In this document: positions 7,944-16,270 of the stretch, piece by piece | Position numbering within the stretch: position 1 is the stretch's first letter | How the letters are laid out: each line of letters starts with the position of its first letter | Assembly (NCBI GenBank): GCA_031276865.1 | Contig: JAISMF010000046.1 | Coordinates: 1 to 46,934, forward strand | DNA: 46,934 nucleotides | Direction: 5' to 3' | DNA from: Deltaproteobacteria bacterium | Lineage (GTDB): Bacteria; Desulfobacterota; Desulfarculia; Adiutricales; Adiutricaceae | Made by a program: the position numbers and the translations under genes | The notes under the pieces: model-generated | Seen by the model: only the letters and a program-made list of their open reading frames with translations | Told to the model about the DNA's origin: nothing | Database searches by the model: none

Positions 7944-9773
7944 ATTCCGCACCTCTTTTGGTTGCCGTAAAAAAATTGTGAAAAATTTCAGCCTTGGACG
8001 GAAAAAATTTAAATGAATCGGAAAAATTAGCCGTCGGTTTTGAACCCAGCGCCTTCCCGGGCCCCTAAAGGCGCGGAAATACGCCCTTTTTCAAATCTAT
8101 CACAGATTAAAACCCCTGGCAAGGAAGGCCGGATTCAAGACCCGCTTGAAGATCGTCTCCGGGCTTCCGGCGGAGCCGTTTTCACGCCCCCCGCGGCCGC
8201 TTTCTTCGCCCTTTCCTTCCGCCGGAAAGATTCGCTTTGTGAAGCGTATGTAAGTATAAATGATGATAATAGGACGTGTTTCATAATATATGGAAGGTAA
8301 ATGACACACGTTTAACGCCCCTTAACGCTCGTTAAAGCCGGATGGGAAAAGAGAGGGCGGAGAGAAAAAAATCCGTACTTTAATTAGGCGGAGTCTACCG
8401 ATATTCCTCCGATAATCCTTAGTTTAAAGCGTCCGCCGCTTCGGCGTGAAAATAAACCCGGGCGAATGGGAAAAAAACGACGGGTGTTTTTAGCTTGAAA
8501 ATATCGGGACTTTACGTCTGAATTGTTTTTCGGGTTTCTCGAGGCGAAAGATTTTCCTCTTCCGTTTAAAGTCGGCCGGAAAGAATAATTTCTCGCCGGG
8601 GAAAGTTGGAAAGCTTCGGGCCGGGGTCTTTTAAAATCTTCAAGAAATTTGAGGGCGATCGCCTTCGAGGCGTTCCGGCGCTCGACACGCGTGAAAGCCG
8701 GGCGTGAAACAATTTTCGTATTTCATGCGGCGCTTCCCCTGGCGCGTTTTAAATAGATAAGGCGGGGTGGAATTTTTCCAAAAAAAGCTTTTACGCTCCA
8801 TCCGCTCTTAAATTCCAAGCGCCATAATCGCTCTTTTGGTAATCCGTCTTCAAGGCTTTTGACAAGCGGGCTAAAAAAATCGAAGCGGCCTTTTGGCAGG
8901 GTAGCGCCGTTAAGTCGTCCGCCGTCTTCCCCGGCGCGTTTTCCGGATTAATCCCCCCTGTCTCGCCGCCCGCCTTGGCGCTTGTTCGACCTCCTTTCGC
9001 CCGCTCTCTATCCCCCTTTCCTTCCTTATTTTTGTCTCAGGCGCGAAAAGTCCGGCTGGAAAATTGATTAGAGATAGCGTACTCAATCTGGAATAAATCA
9101 AAATATGCCACACCTTATAAAGTATGTCGGTTCAAAGTCTGAAAACAGCGGGGACTTTTCGCGCGCAGGTTGGTTTGTTTTCGCGTTTTCCCCCTTTTTG
9201 GCGTTTTCTTTATCTTCCCCGGGAAGTCTTTCTTTTCATCGTTTTCAGATTCATTCAGGGATCGCGCGGGAAGAGTTTTTTCTCTTTTTAAACGGACGCG
9301 GGAGCTCGTTAAAAAAAATCAAGACTCTTTACCTCCGAAAGACGCGTTTTGTCAAACCGGCGGGTCTTTGCCCTCCTTTCCGCGGGTAAAGGGCGTGAAA
9401 ACGCCACCTCTTAGAGGGGCCTTCCTCGTCGTCCGGCCGAAGGGATCGAAAGGGCGCCCTTCCGGCTCTTGTGTTCCTTTTTCTTCACACGCGATATCTC
9501 CCCCGGGTAAATTCCGTTTTCCAGCGCCGCGCGCTGGACTTTTAAAAGTGAAAACCCGGAAAATGAAGCGGGGCTTGAAAAACCTTTCCAAAATCCGGAC
9601 ATTCCCCCCGCTTTTTTTTCGCTTCGAGGGAGACGCTCCGCGTTTTTCGAGGGAGACGCTCCGCGTTTTAGGGGGACTGAAAAAAAAATAAAAAAAAATA
9701 AAAAAAATTTTTCCCATATCTGGTGGGCTATTTTTAGCGCAAATCGCAAATACTGAGAAGGTCGCTTGCGTTC
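7944..9773. other. long gene-free stretch upstream of mraZ
   Basis: About 1.8 kb without a convincing gene. It alternates GC-rich patches with A/T homopolymers. A 7-bp inverted repeat TTTAACG/CGTTAAA lies at 8311-8336, and a 23-bp tandem duplication at 9624-9669. An A-rich run (A9-T-A9-T-A7-like) at about 9678-9710 precedes the mraZ promoter region. Open frames here overlap on both strands with Arg/Gly/Phe-rich composition typical of chance frames. I recognise no structural RNA. Confidence 0.5.
9624..9669. repeat. 23-bp perfect tandem duplication
   Basis: The unit TCGAGGGAGACGCTCCGCG followed by TTTT occurs twice back to back (9624-9646 and 9647-9669). Each unit contains the short palindrome GGGAGACGCTCC-like core. 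Confidence 0.8.
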
Positions 9774-9799
9774 GTGGCGAAAATGTGGAGTTAAGGGGT
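9774..9799 (+). promoter_or_regulatory. candidate MraZ operator (11-base spaced GTGG boxes)
   Basis: GTGG, GTGG and GGGT boxes begin at 9774, 9785 and 9796, exactly 11 bases apart. MraZ proteins bind arrays of short G-rich boxes (TGGGA-type) one helical turn apart upstream of their own gene and repress the dcw operon. Spacing and location fit; the box sequence only partly does. A possible -10 (TATATT, 9842-9847) lies downstream. Confidence 0.3.
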
Positions 9800-9983
9800 A
9801 TGTCAGTCCAAAAAACGGGTGTAAATCCCGGAATTTTATGTTATATTCGCCCTGAACCGTGGATAGTAATGGCGGACTCTTGTGGTAAGGGTAAAATCCG
9901 CTTTTCCGGTTCGTCCCGCTTTTTTCAGCTTGAGCGCCGCCGGCGAATCTTTCGCCGGGAAAGGCGCGGAGGATTTCAAAGGG

Positions 9984-10490
9984 ATGCTTCAGGGCCAACC
10001 CATCGTATATTCGGGGGAGTTTTTCCACAGCCTCGACGAGAAGGGGAGGATCATCCTCCCCAGCGGCCTCAGGTATAACGTCTCCCAATCCGACGCGCCC
10101 GACACCCTTTACGCCCTGCAAGTGCCCGGCACCCCCTGCCTCACCCTCTACCCCAAGGAGAAATGGTTCGAGGTGGCGGAGAAGTGGTCGGATCCGGAGA
10201 GGTTCGCCTCCATGCCGGAGTTTATGGAGATTCGGCGGCTCATGTTCTCCTCCATGGAGAAGATTCAGATAGACAAATCCGGAAGGATCCTCGTGCCCCA
10301 AAATTTAAGGGAGAGAGCCGGTCTCGTGAAGAACCTGGCGATCCTGGGGGCCTACGACAAGATGGAGATCTGGGACGAGGACCGCTACCGGGTCTACCGG
10401 GAGGAGGCCACCGTCAGGCGGGAGGCGAAAATCGCCGAAATCATGCGCGAGGGCGAGGATCCCTCCCGGCCCCATTTCCCGGAATGGTAG
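9984..10490 (+). CDS. mraZ: transcriptional regulator / nucleoid-associated protein MraZ
   Basis: First gene of the dcw cluster. MraZ is an AbrB-like DNA-binding protein that forms a ring and represses the operon. The signature GEFFHSLDEKGRIILPSGLR (residues ~11-30) is the first SpoVT/AbrB-like repeat; the second repeat is IQIDKSGRILVPQNLRERAGL. With the ATG at 9984 the protein is 168 residues, near the family's usual ~150. A GTG 34 codons upstream (9882) would add a tail not seen in the family. GGAGG lies 11 bases before the chosen ATG. The stop overlaps the rsmH start (ATGGTAG). Confidence 0.9.
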   Translation: MLQGQPIVYSGEFFHSLDEKGRIILPSGLRYNVSQSDAPDTLYALQVPGTPCLTLYPKEKWFEVAEKWSDPERFASMPEFMEIRRLMFSSMEKIQIDKSGRILVPQNLRERAGLVKNLAILGAYDKMEIWDEDRYRVYREEATVRREAKIAEIMREGEDPSRPHFPEW

Positions 10491-11542
10491 GGCGGGGGCG
10501 CTTACAGAGTTTCAACCTTCAGGCGGATAAGGGCGCCCCCTCCGGCGTTGGGAAGGGGGGCCCTCGGGCGGAGGGAGGCGGATTGGGCCCCGGGGAGGGT
10601 TTTTTCTCCCCGGAAGAGGCCGGAAGGGAGTTCCGCCGGAGGGGGGGCGCTGTCTCCTGGGAGGGTCTTTTCGGGCACGCTCCGGTTCTTTTAAAGGAGT
10701 GCCTGGAGGCCCTGGCGCCGAGGCCCGATGGACTATACGTGGACGCGACTTTAGGGGGCGGGGGCTACAGCCGGAGCATACTTAAAAGGCTGGGCCCCTC
10801 CGGCCGTCTGCTGGCGCTGGATCTCGATCCGGAGCCGCTTTCGTGGGCCGGAGAGTGGGGTGGGAGCGATACTCGGTTGATTTTAAGGCGCTCCAATTTT
10901 TCCAGGCTCTCGGCAATCCTGGAAGACCTCTCCTCCGGCCCCGCGGACGGCGTGGTGGCCGATCTGGGACCGAGCTCCCGGCAGTTTCTCCAAGCCCGGC
11001 GGGGCTTCTCATTCAGAGCGGACGGACCCTTGGACATGCGGCTGGATCCGGATTCTCCGGTTACGGCCCGGGATCTGGTGAACGGGCTTGAAAGGGAGGC
11101 CTTGGAGCGGATAATCAGGCGGGGCGGGGACCACCGGGCCGCGAGGCTGGCCCGGCTCATCTGCCGGAAAAGAGGGGAGAAGCCCATCGAGACCACGGGC
11201 GAGCTTTCCACGCTCGCCCTTAAGGCCGCCGGACCCAAGGGCCGCGCGGAGCGGATTCACCCGGCCACGAGGCTCTTCCTCTCTTTAAGGATGGCGGTGA
11301 ACGGGGAGCTTTCCAGCCTCGGGGACTTTCTCGAAGGGGCCCGGGGAAACCTCAAGACCGGCGGCCGCCTACTCGTGGTGAGCTTCCACTCGGAAGAGGA
11401 CAAGCTGGTGAAAGACTTCTTCAAAAACCCTCATGGAGGCTTCAGGGCGCTGTGGAAAAAGGGCCTGGAGCCTTCGGAGGACGAGGTGAGGGCGAACCCG
11501 CGGGCCCGTTCGGCCCGGCTTAGGGGCGGGGAGGCGATTTGA
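10484..11542 (+). CDS. rsmH: 16S rRNA (cytosine(1402)-N4)-methyltransferase RsmH
   Basis: SAM-dependent methyltransferase (formerly MraW). Visible motifs are DATLGGGGYSRSIL (SAM-binding loop), DLGPSSRQF, RGFSFRADGPLDMRLDP and VSFHSEEDKLVKDFF. The ATG used overlaps the mraZ stop by 7 bases, which suggests translational coupling, but gives 352 residues with a Gly/Arg-rich leader of about 60 residues before the conserved GHAPVLLKECLEAL. An alternative TTG at 10583, with GGAGGGAGG just upstream, gives 319 residues, closer to the family length. Start is uncertain; identity is not. DLG-P-SS replaces the usual DLGVSSPQ. Confidence 0.9.
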   Translation: MVGRGRLQSFNLQADKGAPSGVGKGGPRAEGGGLGPGEGFFSPEEAGREFRRRGGAVSWEGLFGHAPVLLKECLEALAPRPDGLYVDATLGGGGYSRSILKRLGPSGRLLALDLDPEPLSWAGEWGGSDTRLILRRSNFSRLSAILEDLSSGPADGVVADLGPSSRQFLQARRGFSFRADGPLDMRLDPDSPVTARDLVNGLEREALERIIRRGGDHRAARLARLICRKRGEKPIETTGELSTLALKAAGPKGRAERIHPATRLFLSLRMAVNGELSSLGDFLEGARGNLKTGGRLLVVSFHSEEDKLVKDFFKNPHGGFRALWKKGLEPSEDEVRANPRARSARLRGGEAI

Positions 11543-11579
11543 AGCGAGGGGTTTTTCCCCTTAAAAAGGGTGGGTCTCG

Positions 11580-12083
11580 ATGTTGGGCTGGAAAAACGGA
11601 AAGGCGGGGGAGGAGCCCGGCGGGCGCCTCAAAATCAGACGGGGAAGGCGCTCCCTTGAAAGGGAGGCCTCCGGCCGCCGGGAAAGCGTCCGGGACGATT
11701 CTTTCGACCGGGAGAGGGAGAGAAGGCGCGAGGAGATTTCCCGGAAGCTCAAGGAGGCCCGCTCCCCGGAAAAGCAGGCCCTCCACCCCGGACCCAAGGA
11801 TCGCCTGAGCTTTTTGCCCTTCTCCCGCTTCGTGGTCATCCTGGGCTGCATCGTCATCACGGTTTTGGGCCTCTTCACCCTCACCTATCTCTCCCTGGCC
11901 CGAAACCAGCTGGGGGCGGAGGTCTCCCGGCTAACCACCGAGCAGGAGAGGCTCAAGGAGGCCAACGGGCATCTCAAAGCCAAGCTCGAGCGCCTGGTGA
12001 GCCTGGAGGATCTGGAGCTCGTCTCCCGGGAGTCCCTGGGGCTCTCCATGCCCCGGACGGGACAGATCGTGGTCCTGGAGTGA
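11580..12083 (+). CDS. ftsL: cell division protein FtsL-like
   Basis: A 167-residue bitopic protein between rsmH and ftsI, the standard ftsL position. An Arg/Glu-rich cytoplasmic tail of about 80 residues is followed by one transmembrane helix (FVVILGCIVITVLGLFTLTYLSL, residues ~84-106). A periplasmic coiled coil with heptad leucines and charged residues (RLTTEQERLKEANGHLKAKLERL) comes next, then the typical ending ESLGLSMPRTGQIVVLE. FtsL pairs with FtsB/FtsQ and activates FtsWI. The cytoplasmic tail is longer than in E. coli FtsL (about 35 residues). Sequence alone is weakly conserved in this family; position and topology carry the call. Confidence 0.8.
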   Translation: MLGWKNGKAGEEPGGRLKIRRGRRSLEREASGRRESVRDDSFDRERERRREEISRKLKEARSPEKQALHPGPKDRLSFLPFSRFVVILGCIVITVLGLFTLTYLSLARNQLGAEVSRLTTEQERLKEANGHLKAKLERLVSLEDLELVSRESLGLSMPRTGQIVVLE

Positions 12084-12092
12084 GGAGGCGGA

Positions 12093-12224
12093 TTGAAGGG
12101 TCTCGCGCGGTCTTTTGGAGGTTTTTTAGATTTCTTCGCTTTTTCGGGGTTTTTCCGTCCCGGCCCCCTCTGGGGGGGCCGGAAAAGACTCCTTCCGCCG
12201 GGAGGGATGAGGAAATGGGGGTGA
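12093..12224 (+). CDS. possible 43-residue ORF between ftsL and ftsI
   Basis: A TTG codon follows GAGGAGG by seven bases immediately after the ftsL stop, and the frame ends TGA one base before the ftsI ATG. The product is Phe/Gly/Arg-rich (MKGLARSFGGFLDFFAFSGF...). The fit between neighbours suggests coupled translation through the spacer. The sequence resembles other T-rich spacers in this cluster, however, and may not be selected as protein. Confidence 0.25.
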   Translation: MKGLARSFGGFLDFFAFSGFFRPGPLWGGRKRLLPPGGMRKWG

Positions 12225-12225
12225 A

Positions 12226-14355
12226 ATGATGGATCTTTCCGCGATCAGAAGGAAAAGGGTCTGGATTGGGGTCGGCGTATTCTGCCTGTTTTACCTAATC
12301 GTCATCGCCCGGGCGGTGGAACTCCAGATCGTGAAGCGCGACGAGCTCAAGGCCATGCAGCGGACGAAGACCGAGAGGGTGTTGACCATCGCCTCTTTAA
12401 GAGGCGACATCTACGATCGGCGTTTAGAGAAGCTCGCCACCTCGGTCGTGACCGACACCCTGGCGGTCCACGGCAAAAATTTGAAGGAGGGCGGCGAGGT
12501 CTTCTACGCCCTTTCCGAGGCCCTGGACATGGGCTACGAGGAGCTGGCCCGGATCATGGAGGGGGCGACCTCCCGCTACGCCTTCGTCAAACGCAACCTC
12601 TCCGAAGAGGAGAGCCGCCGGGTGCGGGAATTGGATTTGGAGGGGGTGATCCTCGAGAAGGGCTATCTGCGGGTGTACCCCAACGGACCCTTGGCCGCGC
12701 ATCTGCTGGGCTTCGTGGGGGTGGACGGGAAGGGTTTGGAGGGATTGGAGCTGGCCCTGGACGGGAGCCTCAACGCCCCGGAGAAGAAAATCAAGGTGAC
12801 CCGGAACAAAAGGGGCGAGGTCATCATGGGGGACGCCCGGGAGTCGGTGGAGACCCCCCGGGGGGCCTCGGTCATCCTCACTTTGGATAAAAGGATCCAG
12901 TTCATAGCCGAGAAGGCCCTGGCCAAGGCGGTGACCGACACCAACGCCCGTTCCGGCATGGTCATAGCCGTCCGGCCCAAGACCGGCGAGATTCTGGCCT
13001 CGGCCGTGTACCCCGGCTTCGATCCCAACAATTTCGCCGAGGCTGACGCGGCTATACGTAAAAATCTAATTATCAACCATATGTTCGAACCAGGCAGCAC
13101 GTTTAAAATATTCACCGTGAGCGCGGCCTTGGAAGAGAACATAGTCACTCCGGAGACGACCTTCTTCTGCGAGAACGGCTTTTATAAAATCAACGGCGAC
13201 ACCATCATCCGCGACACCTCCCCCTACGGGGACCTCACCGTCTCCCAGATCGTGCAGAAGTCCTCCAACATCGGGGCCTCGAAAATAGGCGAGAGGCTGG
13301 GACCGACGAAACTGAGAAATTTCCTCACCCGCTACGCTTTTGGGGAGAAGACCGGCCTCGCCTACCCCGCCGGCGAGTCGGCCGGCTTTTTAAGGCCCGT
13401 CAAAGATTGGGGCACCGTCAACGCGGCGAATTACAGTTTCGGCCAGGGCTTGTCCACAACGGCGTTGCAGCTGGTGATGGCCGCGGCGGCCCTGGGTAAC
13501 GAGGGGGTGCTCATGCGGCCCATGCTGGTCTCCCGGGTCATAGACTCCGAGGGGAACATCCTGGAGCAGAGGGAGCCGGACTTCGTCCGGCAGGTGGTCT
13601 CGCCTTTGACCGCGGGGCAGGTCCTGGCCATGATGCGGATGGCCGTCATGAAGGGCGGCACCGGCACCCGGGCGGACATAAAGGAGTACCCCATCGCCGG
13701 GAAAACGGGCACTAGTCAAAAATTCAACATTGAAGGGGGCTCTTACTCCCACGACCGCTTCACGGCCTCCTTCGTGGGGCTGGCCCCCTACGAGAACCCC
13801 GAGCTGGCCGTACTGGTGGTGTTGGACGAACCATGGCCCAACTATTACGGGGGCACCACGGCCGCTCCCGTGTTTAAAACCATAGTCAGCCAGGCGCTTC
13901 CGCTTCTGGACGTCCCCCCCACCGACAAGGAGGTGCTTCCCCTCTGGCCCTCTCCGGCCAAGCAGAGTCCGGGGGCTCCGGGGGTGGTGGCCGACTACGG
14001 CGGCGGCAACCGCGTGCGGGTGGTGATACCCCGGGGCGACAAAGGGGCCAAAGGCCCCATAGCCCGGGATAGGGAGCTCTACGCCTTGGGAGCGGCGGAG
14101 GTGGAAAGCCGGGACGCCTCCGGGCGCCGGGGCGCCCCCGCCTCCCGCGGCCAGGCGGTGGGCAATCCCTTCGTCATGCCGGATCTGGGCGGTCTCACCG
14201 CGAGGGAGGTGATGTCCCTTCTAAGCCGACACAAGATGATGGTGGAGTACAACGGCTCGGGCGTAGTGCGGAGCCAGGAGCCCGGACCCGGGACCAGGAT
14301 CGCCCCCGGGGACACCGCGAGGGTCTATCTGGAAAGCCGCGCCGAAAGGCGCTGA
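12226..14355 (+). CDS. ftsI: septal peptidoglycan transpeptidase FtsI (PBP3) with PASTA domain
   Basis: A class B penicillin-binding protein of 709 residues. It has one N-terminal membrane anchor (VWIGVGVFCLFYLIVIARAV, ~12-31) and the dimerisation/pedestal region beginning LRGDIYDRR. The transpeptidase motifs are S291-T-F-K294 (in FEPGSTFKIF), S346-S-N348, and K493-T-G-T496 (AGKTGTSQKF). A C-terminal PASTA module (FVMPDLGGLTAREVMSLL..., ~654-705) follows a Gly/Arg-rich linker. It crosslinks septal wall together with FtsW. PASTA-bearing FtsI is found in Gram-positives and deltaproteobacterial-type groups, unlike E. coli. Start ATGATG: the first ATG is preceded by GGGGG. Confidence 0.95.
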   Translation: MMDLSAIRRKRVWIGVGVFCLFYLIVIARAVELQIVKRDELKAMQRTKTERVLTIASLRGDIYDRRLEKLATSVVTDTLAVHGKNLKEGGEVFYALSEALDMGYEELARIMEGATSRYAFVKRNLSEEESRRVRELDLEGVILEKGYLRVYPNGPLAAHLLGFVGVDGKGLEGLELALDGSLNAPEKKIKVTRNKRGEVIMGDARESVETPRGASVILTLDKRIQFIAEKALAKAVTDTNARSGMVIAVRPKTGEILASAVYPGFDPNNFAEADAAIRKNLIINHMFEPGSTFKIFTVSAALEENIVTPETTFFCENGFYKINGDTIIRDTSPYGDLTVSQIVQKSSNIGASKIGERLGPTKLRNFLTRYAFGEKTGLAYPAGESAGFLRPVKDWGTVNAANYSFGQGLSTTALQLVMAAAALGNEGVLMRPMLVSRVIDSEGNILEQREPDFVRQVVSPLTAGQVLAMMRMAVMKGGTGTRADIKEYPIAGKTGTSQKFNIEGGSYSHDRFTASFVGLAPYENPELAVLVVLDEPWPNYYGGTTAAPVFKTIVSQALPLLDVPPTDKEVLPLWPSPAKQSPGAPGVVADYGGGNRVRVVIPRGDKGAKGPIARDRELYALGAAEVESRDASGRRGAPASRGQAVGNPFVMPDLGGLTAREVMSLLSRHKMMVEYNGSGVVRSQEPGPGTRIAPGDTARVYLESRAERR

Positions 14356-14713
14356 AAAGAGCGCCCGGTTAAAATCCTCACGCGTCCCGGCGGATAAGGG
14401 GTGGCGCCGCCGGGCGGGAAGAGGGTTCCGCGCGCCCCGCTTGGCCCCCCGCGTCGCCCTTCTTCGGCCGCGCGTCCTCTTTTTTTTTCCTGATTTTTTC
14501 TCTTTTCAACATAATTTTCTTTTTTTAAATGGCTCTTCATTTCGTTTTCGCTTTTTCGCTCTTTTTTCGCTTTCGCTAATTTTTTCTTTCGCTTCGGTTT
14601 TTAACGCGTTTTCGCTTTTTCGCCTTTCGTTCCGATTTTTTCGTTTCCGCTTTTTTCTCTTCTTTTCTTTCGCCCGCTTTTTGTAACGCGGTTTTTCAGA
14701 TCGTCGTGAAAAA
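14356..14713 (+). repeat. pyrimidine-rich low-complexity spacer before murE
   Basis: From about 14470 to 14700 the plus strand is almost pure T and C broken by CG steps, with many copies of TTTTTCGCTTT-like motifs. Frames are open on both strands only because of composition (Phe/Ser/Arg one way, Lys/Glu/Arg the other). There is no clear ribosome site before murE. Similar spacers precede murD, ftsQ and ftsZ. Confidence 0.7.
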
Positions 14714-16255
14714 ATGCTTGTCTCCGAACTTTCCCGAAAACTCGATCTCGTCTTGCTCCCCCCCGCCGGGGGCGGGGCGGAGGACGTCGAGTTGAAGGGC
14801 GTCAGCGCCGACTCCCGGGAGATCTCCCCCGCCTTTCTGTTCGGAGCCTTGAAGGGATCCGCGGCGGACGGCCGCGGCTTCATCGGGAAGGCCGTGAGCC
14901 GGGGCGCGGCGGCGGTGCTTTTGGAGCCGCCGGACGTTTCGGGGGACTATTTCCGCCTCGTCACCAAAAAAGGAGCCGATTTAAGGGAGAAGCTCGCGGA
15001 CTCGGCCAGGCTGGTTTACGGAGAGCCGGATCTGAAGCTCGTAACCGTGGGCGTCACCGGCACCAACGGCAAATCCACCACCGTTTACCTCCTCGAGCGG
15101 GTTTTAAGGGATCTGGGTCTGGAACCCGGGGTCATGGGCACGGTGGACTATCACTGGAAGGGGGAAAAGAGGAAGGCGCCCAACACCACCCCCGAGGGGC
15201 CGCTCTTCTACCGCTCCCTAAAGGAGATGCGGGACGCGGGCGCGAAAAGCTCGATCATGGAGATCTCGTCTCACGCTCTGGCTCTTAAAAGGATAGGAGC
15301 CCTCAAATGCTCCTACGCCCTCTTCACCAACCTCTCCCGGGATCACCTGGACTTCCACCGGGACATGGAGGATTACTTTTCCGCCAAAAAAAAACTCTTC
15401 ACCGATCATCTTAAAGACCAAGGCTCCGGACCCCGGGCCGCGGTGAACGCGGACGACCCCTACGGCGAGAGGCTCAAGGCGGAGCTCAAAGAAAAGGCTT
15501 TGAGCTACGGATTTCGAAAAGGGGAGGCGCGGGGGAGGATCCTGGAAGAGAGCCGGAACGGAATAAAACTCGAAGCGAGAATCAACGGCGGAAAATATTT
15601 GATCGAATCCGGGCTTTTAGGGGCCTTCAACGCGGAAAACCTCTTAGGCGCCTTCGCCCTGGCCTCGCTGATAAGCGACCGCCCGGATTTCATCGCCGAA
15701 TCGCTTAGCGCCGCCGAGGGCGCCCCGGGAAGGATGAGCCGGGTGGGCCGGGACCCTCGCTATCTGGTTTTAGTGGACTACGCCCATTCCCCCGGCGCCT
15801 TGGAGAAGGTGGTCTCGGCGTCCTTGCGACTTCTGGGGGGAAGGGGCCGGCTATTGTGCCTTTTCGGCTGCGGCGGAGACCGAGACCGGGGAAAAAGACC
15901 GGAGATGGCCAAGGCCGCGGCCCTCGCCCACCTCCCTCTTTTGACCTCGGACAATCCCAGGACGGAGGATCCGGAGAGGATCTTGGACGACGCCGAAAAG
16001 GGCCTGATCGCGGCCGGCCTGAAAAGGGCTTCCCACGAGGAGCTGAAAAAGGGCTTTGAAAAGGGAGTCTACCTAAGGGAGCCCGATCGGGGGAAGGCCC
16101 TGCGTCTGGGAGCGGATTTGTTGGAAAAAGACGACGTCTTTTTAGTCACGGGCAAGGGTCACGAGGACTACCAGATAGTGGGAAGAGAAACGCGCCCCTT
16201 CGACGACTCGCTTATAAGCCTCGAGGCGCTGAGAAGTTTCCATAAAGACGGCTGA
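14714..16255 (+). CDS. murE: UDP-MurNAc-L-Ala-D-Glu:meso-diaminopimelate ligase MurE
   Basis: 513 residues, a full-length Mur ligase. The P-loop is VTGTNGKSTTVYLLE (~115-129). The central domain carries EISSHALALKRIGAL and FTNLSRDHLDFHRDMEDYF. The C-terminal SDNPRTEDPERIL holds the DNPR motif that selects meso-diaminopimelate over lysine, and DDSLISLEAL is near the end. It adds the third residue of the stem peptide in the cytoplasm. Start ATG lies after GTGAAAAA with no convincing Shine-Dalgarno, behind the T-rich spacer. murF follows 15 bases after the stop. Confidence 0.95.
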   Translation: MLVSELSRKLDLVLLPPAGGGAEDVELKGVSADSREISPAFLFGALKGSAADGRGFIGKAVSRGAAAVLLEPPDVSGDYFRLVTKKGADLREKLADSARLVYGEPDLKLVTVGVTGTNGKSTTVYLLERVLRDLGLEPGVMGTVDYHWKGEKRKAPNTTPEGPLFYRSLKEMRDAGAKSSIMEISSHALALKRIGALKCSYALFTNLSRDHLDFHRDMEDYFSAKKKLFTDHLKDQGSGPRAAVNADDPYGERLKAELKEKALSYGFRKGEARGRILEESRNGIKLEARINGGKYLIESGLLGAFNAENLLGAFALASLISDRPDFIAESLSAAEGAPGRMSRVGRDPRYLVLVDYAHSPGALEKVVSASLRLLGGRGRLLCLFGCGGDRDRGKRPEMAKAAALAHLPLLTSDNPRTEDPERILDDAEKGLIAAGLKRASHEELKKGFEKGVYLREPDRGKALRLGADLLEKDDVFLVTGKGHEDYQIVGRETRPFDDSLISLEALRSFHKDG

Positions 16256-16270
16256 GGAGGAAAGTTCATA

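Noticed and set aside
9411..10301. 296-codon minus-strand frame across the mraZ 5' region
   Set aside because: Overlaps mraZ antisense and has no recognisable domain; GC-rich shadow.
14506..14883. Lys/Glu/Arg-rich minus-strand frame over the murE leader
   Set aside because: Open only because the T/C-rich spacer lacks stops when read in reverse; low complexity.
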